This document shows positions 59,652-64,000 of a stretch of DNA of 64,000 nucleotides, piece by piece; the stretch's first letter is position 1, and each line of letters starts with the position of its first letter. Where the stretch lies: assembly GCF_029784165.1 (NCBI RefSeq), contig NC_073696.1, forward strand, positions 82,086,220 to 82,150,219, read 5' to 3'. A program made the position numbers and the translations under genes. Source of the DNA: Wyeomyia smithii. Taxonomy: Eukaryota > Arthropoda > Insecta > Diptera > Culicidae. Under the pieces are notes generated by a model. The model ran no database searches, was not told where the DNA came from, and saw only the letters and a list, made by a program, of their open reading frames with translations.

Positions 59652-59675
59652 AAAAAAAAAAAAAAAAAAAAAAAC
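59652..59675. repeat. Poly(A) tract
   Basis: 24 consecutive A after GTATTCTACTTC, possibly the tail of a retroelement with no recognisable body. Confidence 0.7.
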
Positions 59676-60114
59676 AAATACACCAAATTTAACTCTATGC
59701 CTGCAAGAAAAAGCTCCAAGAAGCAGTCTAACTGAAACCATTTTAAAAAGAAATTAAAAAAAAACAATTTCAGTTCAACAAGTTCTTAGGAAAACAGAAA
59801 AATCCAAAAAAATAAGCGTCAGGAAAAGACCGAAGACTACTCTTAAAAATTTACCCCAAATTAACCTCAAAAAACTTCAAAACGTCACTTAAAGGTAGAA
59901 AGGAAGCTAACAAAAGTTTATGCTAAAAATATCCCTAAAGTCCATAAGAAAAGAAAAAAATCGTGAGTACAACTTTGTAGACTAACAACATATTAAGGGG
60001 GAAAACACATCGAAAGTAAGAAAAATCGAAATATAGTTAATGAAAGCTGTTATAAATTTTCCTCGAACCGGTTGTAACTTTTTCTAAAACTGCACCCTTT
60101 CTAAAACCTTTCCT
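59676..60114. other. A-rich non-coding DNA
   Basis: No feature recognised. Confidence 0.3.
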
Positions 60115-60345
60115 AAGCGGACTTTGTAATCTTGTGGCTCCGTAGTCGCTAGGTTACAGAGTCCGCTTTGGGAAGCGGCTAGTCGTGGGTTCGAATCTTA
60201 GTAGAATTCAGGCCATTCGATGCCAACGGACATAAGCATGGGTTTATTCTCAGGCTTTTCTACTAACGCCTCCTTTACGTTGAACTCTACAACACCTCGA
60301 TAAATATTTGATAAAAAAAGTCCCTCTTACAATAAAACTGGTCAG
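60115..60345 (+). mobile_element. tRNA-derived SINE, plus strand
   Basis: Box A-like GTGGCTCCGTAGTCGCTAGG, box B-like GTGGGTTCGAATCTTAGTAG (60186-60205), then GGGTTTATTCTCAGGCTTTT and a tail of AAAGTCCCTCTTACAATAAAAC. The same family lies on the minus strand at 45650-45905. Confidence 0.7.
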
Positions 60346-61190
60346 AGGATCATTCAATTGAAACCTCTCCTCTGCATTTGGGGATAATATTGGCCAGAGC
60401 CAGCGTGGTTCGAAGTAGTCAACGTTAAAAGGAAAGGTACAAAGCACACACACAAGCACAAATTATGGTAATAATGCCACTTGATCTCAATAGTGATAAT
60501 GATAATAATAGAAGTGCCAAATACAGAAAACACGATATCACAAAAGATCAATATTCCCGGTCGCGGTGATGAGTACACACAGGAAAAAAGGTTCTAAGTT
60601 AGTTAAAAAGTGGAAGTTGCTCCGATGCACGTTCCTGCTAAAAAATGTTTTAATAGTTAATAAGACGTCGTACACAAATTCCGTAGCGCTCTTACGTCAA
60701 TCTAAATTTATGGGCGGAGGGAGTCTCCTCTGTATGTACAATAAGTAAAGTTTCACATGACTCCCCCTAAAATTACATAATGCTACTGAGCAACCTGCCC
60801 CTTTTTCTCCAAATTTTCGATTTTAAGAACATATTAAAGTTATGTAACTATTTTAACTAAGTGTTAATTTCTTCCTTCAAATATTTTTAAAGGAAAAAAT
60901 TAACTAAATTATTATTGAAACTGGACATTATTTCAACATTTTTGGAGAAAAGTTAAAGATGGAAAATTGCAAGAAAATTTTTCACTTACTAGTTAAGTTT
61001 CAAGATTCAACTCTACGGTTTTGAGATATTTTAAAATTAAGTGTGGCAAAAAAGAGTTTTTTCATGAGAATGCATTGGTGTAACTACGGGGAGCTATAGC
61101 CCCCTCTAGGATTCCTGTAGTTCTTCCTAGAGTTGATCATACCATTACTTATTTTGCTTCTCAAAATTGTTCAGTTGGCACTAGAGGACT
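60346..61190. other. Non-coding AT-rich DNA
   Basis: No gene or repeat recognised. Confidence 0.35.
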
Positions 61191-61199
61191 GGAAATTAG

Positions 61200-61595
61200 T
61201 GCTAGAACTTTTAACCGGATATATTCGTGATCCGGTTATCCGAAGCTCAGATCACGGATGGATGAACGAATACTATTCGATTGACCGGCTATCTGGATAC
61301 GGATAATCGAATAGCTGGATATTCGGATATTCGGATATCCGGATATTTACTATCCGGATATCCGCTTTTTTTTCTGTCTTTTGAAGCCCATTGAAATGGA
61401 ACGTAACGCGAAAAATGGCTTCTTTCACAATCCTCCATCCCTTCGTAAGTTATCATTTACTTAATTCTCATTAAGTTATGTTCGGATATAAAATCCGGAT
61501 ATCCGGATATCCGATTGATCCGGGTTTTGGATATTCGTCGGATATCCGAGGTCGGATATCCGGATATTTTAATCCGGATATTCCCAGCACTACTG
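61200..61595. repeat. GGATATCC-rich palindromic tract
   Basis: The palindrome CCGGATATCCGG or parts (GGATATTCGGATA, ATCCGGATAT) recur more than a dozen times over ~390 bp, split by an ordinary stretch (61375-61480). Self-complementary at many scales; no protein. Confidence 0.75.
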
Positions 61596-61814
61596 GAAAT
61601 TTTTAAATAATAATAATCCTTTCATCGACCACACCAAAATAATTGTGAATCTACTTCAACAAGGCAACAATTCAATAAAAACAATGACGTCATTGGATAC
61701 GCATTCATTTGTTTTGCCCTGTATCTTCTTTTGGCTTCATTGACGCGCGCAGAGTTATGAAAATGACTGCAAGACAATGACAGCAAATTTTCAACAGATC
61801 CGGCTCTCATTGTA

Positions 61815-63347
61815 TTGCACAGCTCTCCTATTACTTTTGCAGAGTTGAAAGATATTGATTGTAAAATTGAAAGATCGGCTGGTAACGACAATGTCAACGC
61901 AAAAGTAATACAAGATTGCTTTTATGTTATTGGACACGACCTGCTGGACCTTGTTAATGAATCATTACAAACGGGGCACGTGCCTGAAGTTTGGAAGGAA
62001 TCTCTTGTGGTTCCTATCCCCAAGATTACTGGGACGAATAAAGCCGAAGAGTTCCGTCCCATTAACATGTTGCACACATTAGAGAAAATATTAGAACTTG
62101 TTGTAAAAGGCCAGCTGATGAATTATTTAAATAGTAATAACTTGCTAATCCCAGAGCAATCAGGTTATCGAGAGGGTCACTCTTGTGAGTCTGCTTTGAA
62201 TCTGGTGTTAGCAAAATGGAAAGAAAAAATCGCGGCTAAAGAAACTATTTTTGCGGTGTTTTTGGATCTAAAACGCGCTTTTGAAACAATTGCTAGGTCC
62301 TTATTGTTACAAACATTGGAGCGCTTTGGTATCGTAGGGACAGCATACAAATGGTTTGAAAACTATTTGTGTGCTAGAACTCAGAAGACTCGTTTTAACG
62401 ATTTTGATTCGGATTCCATTGCTAATACACTTGGTGTACCGCAAGGAAGTGTTCTAGGGCCCATTTTATTCATTATTTACATTAATGACATGAAGCGAGT
62501 TTTACGGTTCTGTGATGTTAATTTATTCGCTGATGACACTGTTCTGTTCATTGCAGCGAAGCATCCGCTTGATGTTGTAGCACTTCTAAACCAAGATTTA
62601 CATTATCTAGCGAATTGGTTAAAATTTAAGCAACTAAAGTTAAACATTAGTAAGACAAAGTACTTGATAATTTCTTCAGCCAACTCCAGACTAGACGTAA
62701 ATATTGAAATTGATGGTGAGACGATTGATCGCGTAAATGAAATAAAGTATCTTGGAGTAATTATTGATGACAGATTAACTTTTAAGTCTCACATTGATAA
62801 TGTCAGCAAAAAAATGGCCAGAAAATACGGTGTCTTGTGCCGGTTAAAGGATGAATTGACTATTAGAAGTAAAATTCAGTTGTACAAGTCAATTATTCCA
62901 CCACATATAGATTTCTGCTCATCCATTTTATTCCTGGCAAACAATACGCAAATATTGAGATTGCAACGTTTACAAAATAGAATTATGCGATTAATATTGA
63001 AATGTAATAGATACACTTCCTCGAGTTTTATGCTGGACGCATTGCGATGGCTTTCTGTGAAGCAAAGAGTATATTTTTTGACAATGGTGTTTCTATATAA
63101 AATTTTTAATAATATGTTGCCTCGATATTTGTGTGACCGGATTGATAGAGGAAGAGATTTGCACAGGTACAACACTAGAAACGCGGAAGATGCCAGAACA
63201 CCAAATTTTCTTTTTGGAAGATCACAGAACTCTCTGTTGTACAAAGGAATAAACTTTTTCAATTCGATGCCCAGGCAAGTAAAACGTGCAGCAACAATGG
63301 CAGAGTTTAAACGGCTTTGTATTTCACAGATAAAGTCTGTTTTGTAG
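61815..63347 (+). CDS. CR1-like LINE reverse transcriptase, 5'-truncated
   Basis: Open to TAG 63347 over ~510 codons; the listed start is arbitrary because the endonuclease half is missing. Landmarks: NDNVNAKVIQDCFYVIGHDL, VPIPKITGTNKAEEFRPINM, EQSGYREGHSCESALNLVLA, FAVFLDLKRAFETI (first catalytic Asp), LGVPQGSVLGPILFIIYIND, NLFADDTVLF (FADD), LKLNISKTKYLI and IKYLGVIIDDRLTFKSHIDN. The C-terminal domain has LFNNMLPRYL-type text and is complete, so the RT and thumb may still fold. It is followed by an AT-rich 3' UTR and an A-run near 63497-63506. The CR1/L2 group is inferred from the VPQGSVLGP and NINID-type motifs. Confidence 0.8.
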   Translation: MHSSPITFAELKDIDCKIERSAGNDNVNAKVIQDCFYVIGHDLLDLVNESLQTGHVPEVWKESLVVPIPKITGTNKAEEFRPINMLHTLEKILELVVKGQLMNYLNSNNLLIPEQSGYREGHSCESALNLVLAKWKEKIAAKETIFAVFLDLKRAFETIARSLLLQTLERFGIVGTAYKWFENYLCARTQKTRFNDFDSDSIANTLGVPQGSVLGPILFIIYINDMKRVLRFCDVNLFADDTVLFIAAKHPLDVVALLNQDLHYLANWLKFKQLKLNISKTKYLIISSANSRLDVNIEIDGETIDRVNEIKYLGVIIDDRLTFKSHIDNVSKKMARKYGVLCRLKDELTIRSKIQLYKSIIPPHIDFCSSILFLANNTQILRLQRLQNRIMRLILKCNRYTSSSFMLDALRWLSVKQRVYFLTMVFLYKIFNNMLPRYLCDRIDRGRDLHRYNTRNAEDARTPNFLFGRSQNSLLYKGINFFNSMPRQVKRAATMAEFKRLCISQIKSVL

Positions 63348-63506
63348 ACAGCATAGATTTTTTGTAAATTTATAAAGAAGATTGTAAAATTGAAATATTT
63401 TTTTTTTAATTTATTTGGTACATTAAGTTATTATGTTCATTGATGATGATGGATTTTTTGTTTGAATATAGTTATATAATATTAAATAGTAGAGTAAAAA
63501 AAAAAG

Positions 63507-63729
63507 AGTCGGCTACACATGTTTGAGTCACGCGCGCGGAGACTGACATAGACAATCTTGATATGAGTACATCAGGTTTAAACCCCTGAAATGGAAACAA
63601 AAAGCATATCGGGTTGACAAATTGCTTTTTGGCTTGTAATATTTTCTAAATCATTTCACTTTCTTTTTAACAATTCATCTGTTTTCACAATTTTAAATAG
63701 GGTTAGGAGCGAAAACTGAAAAGGCTTGA
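63507..63729. other. Non-coding DNA after the CR1-like element
   Basis: No feature recognised. Confidence 0.3.
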
Positions 63730-63734
63730 GTTTG

Positions 63735-63900
63735 CCTGTGATCTGTAGAGCTCGTTATCGAGAACTATAGTATCATTGGATCTCTCTCGTAGTTTTAGAT
63801 CGTTATCTAGAACCAATTCTGATTAGTGCACGCTCTTAAACATTAGGTTCAATTCCTAATCAAGTCCAGATAATTTTCGGGTTGGAAACGTTCTGAATGA
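63735..63900 (+). mobile_element. Decayed tRNA-derived SINE
   Basis: TAGGTTCAATTCCTAATCAAGTCCAGATAATTTTC resembles box B and the following GTCGAGGATCTTTTC of the SINE at 40868-41120, with several changes. The head is too diverged to read a box A with confidence. Confidence 0.45.
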
Positions 63901-64000
63901 GCCTTGGATTGGAAATCCGTCAAATTTTTTTTTTTAATTATTGGTATTCATTTGAAGGGTTACTATGTCTGAAATTAATAACCAGTCCGTTATTTGTTTG

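Overview
The window looks like nuclear DNA from a mosquito (family Culicidae, most likely a culicine such as Aedes or a relative). The DNA is AT-rich and the genes are split by canonical GT-AG introns. Two genes have clear insect orthologues, and they are almost buried in mosquito-type transposable elements: an RTE (JAM1-like) LINE, R1-clade LINEs, an RNase H-bearing LINE, a CR1-like LINE, Tc1/mariner remnants, tRNA-derived SINEs and many MITEs. This assignment rests on recognised protein families and repeat styles, not on a database search.

Two host genes are solid. (1) On the + strand, at least five exons between 8346 and 13429 encode a DLGAP/GKAP-family scaffold protein (Drosophila vulcan, vlc, is the likely orthologue). 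The upstream coding exon was not found. (2) On the - strand, six exons between 25582 and 23561 encode a complete ~513-residue zinc transporter of the ZnT2/3/8 (SLC30) group, close to Drosophila ZnT35C, with a His-rich loop and the conserved CDF core. A third, weaker candidate is a two-exon gene of unknown function at 47252-46527 (-), with a TATA box, a donor, an acceptor and a poly(A) signal.

Layout: 1-3060 AT-rich DNA with a GC-richer possible 5' region of vlc; 3060-3745 LINE relic; 4316-5694 a 1.38-kb element with Transib/RSS-like ends; 6098-7050 a broken mariner; 8346-13429 vlc; 13.8-17.7 kb MITEs and R1 debris; 17.86-21.15 kb a composite repeat with a ~124-bp tandem array split by a MITE that itself contains a MITE; 21.7-23.2 kb a hairpin and R1-type ORF1 relic; 23.56-25.58 kb the zinc transporter; 27.1-28.5 kb an unbroken ~1.4-kb (CAGA)n array abutting a 5'-truncated R1-type LINE with a 13-bp target-site duplication; 32.6-37.0 kb an almost intact RTE element split by a foldback element with a 9-bp duplication; 37-49 kb SINEs, a second decayed RTE with a nested mariner, and the candidate gene; 49.0-56.6 kb a LINE with ORF1, endonuclease, RT and RNase H, interrupted by two DNA transposons; 56.9-59.5 kb a ~0.9-kb tandem repeat; 61.2-63.4 kb a GGATATCC-rich tract and a CR1-like RT.

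The most interesting signals are: the element at 4316-5694, whose ends read heptamer-11-nonamer like V(D)J signal sequences and are flanked by a 5-bp CGCTG duplication; a family of CTGCC-ended MITEs found four times with 4-bp duplications; the foldback element inside the RTE; and the transposon fragment at 51749-52983, which carries part of an uncharacterised transposon-associated protein.
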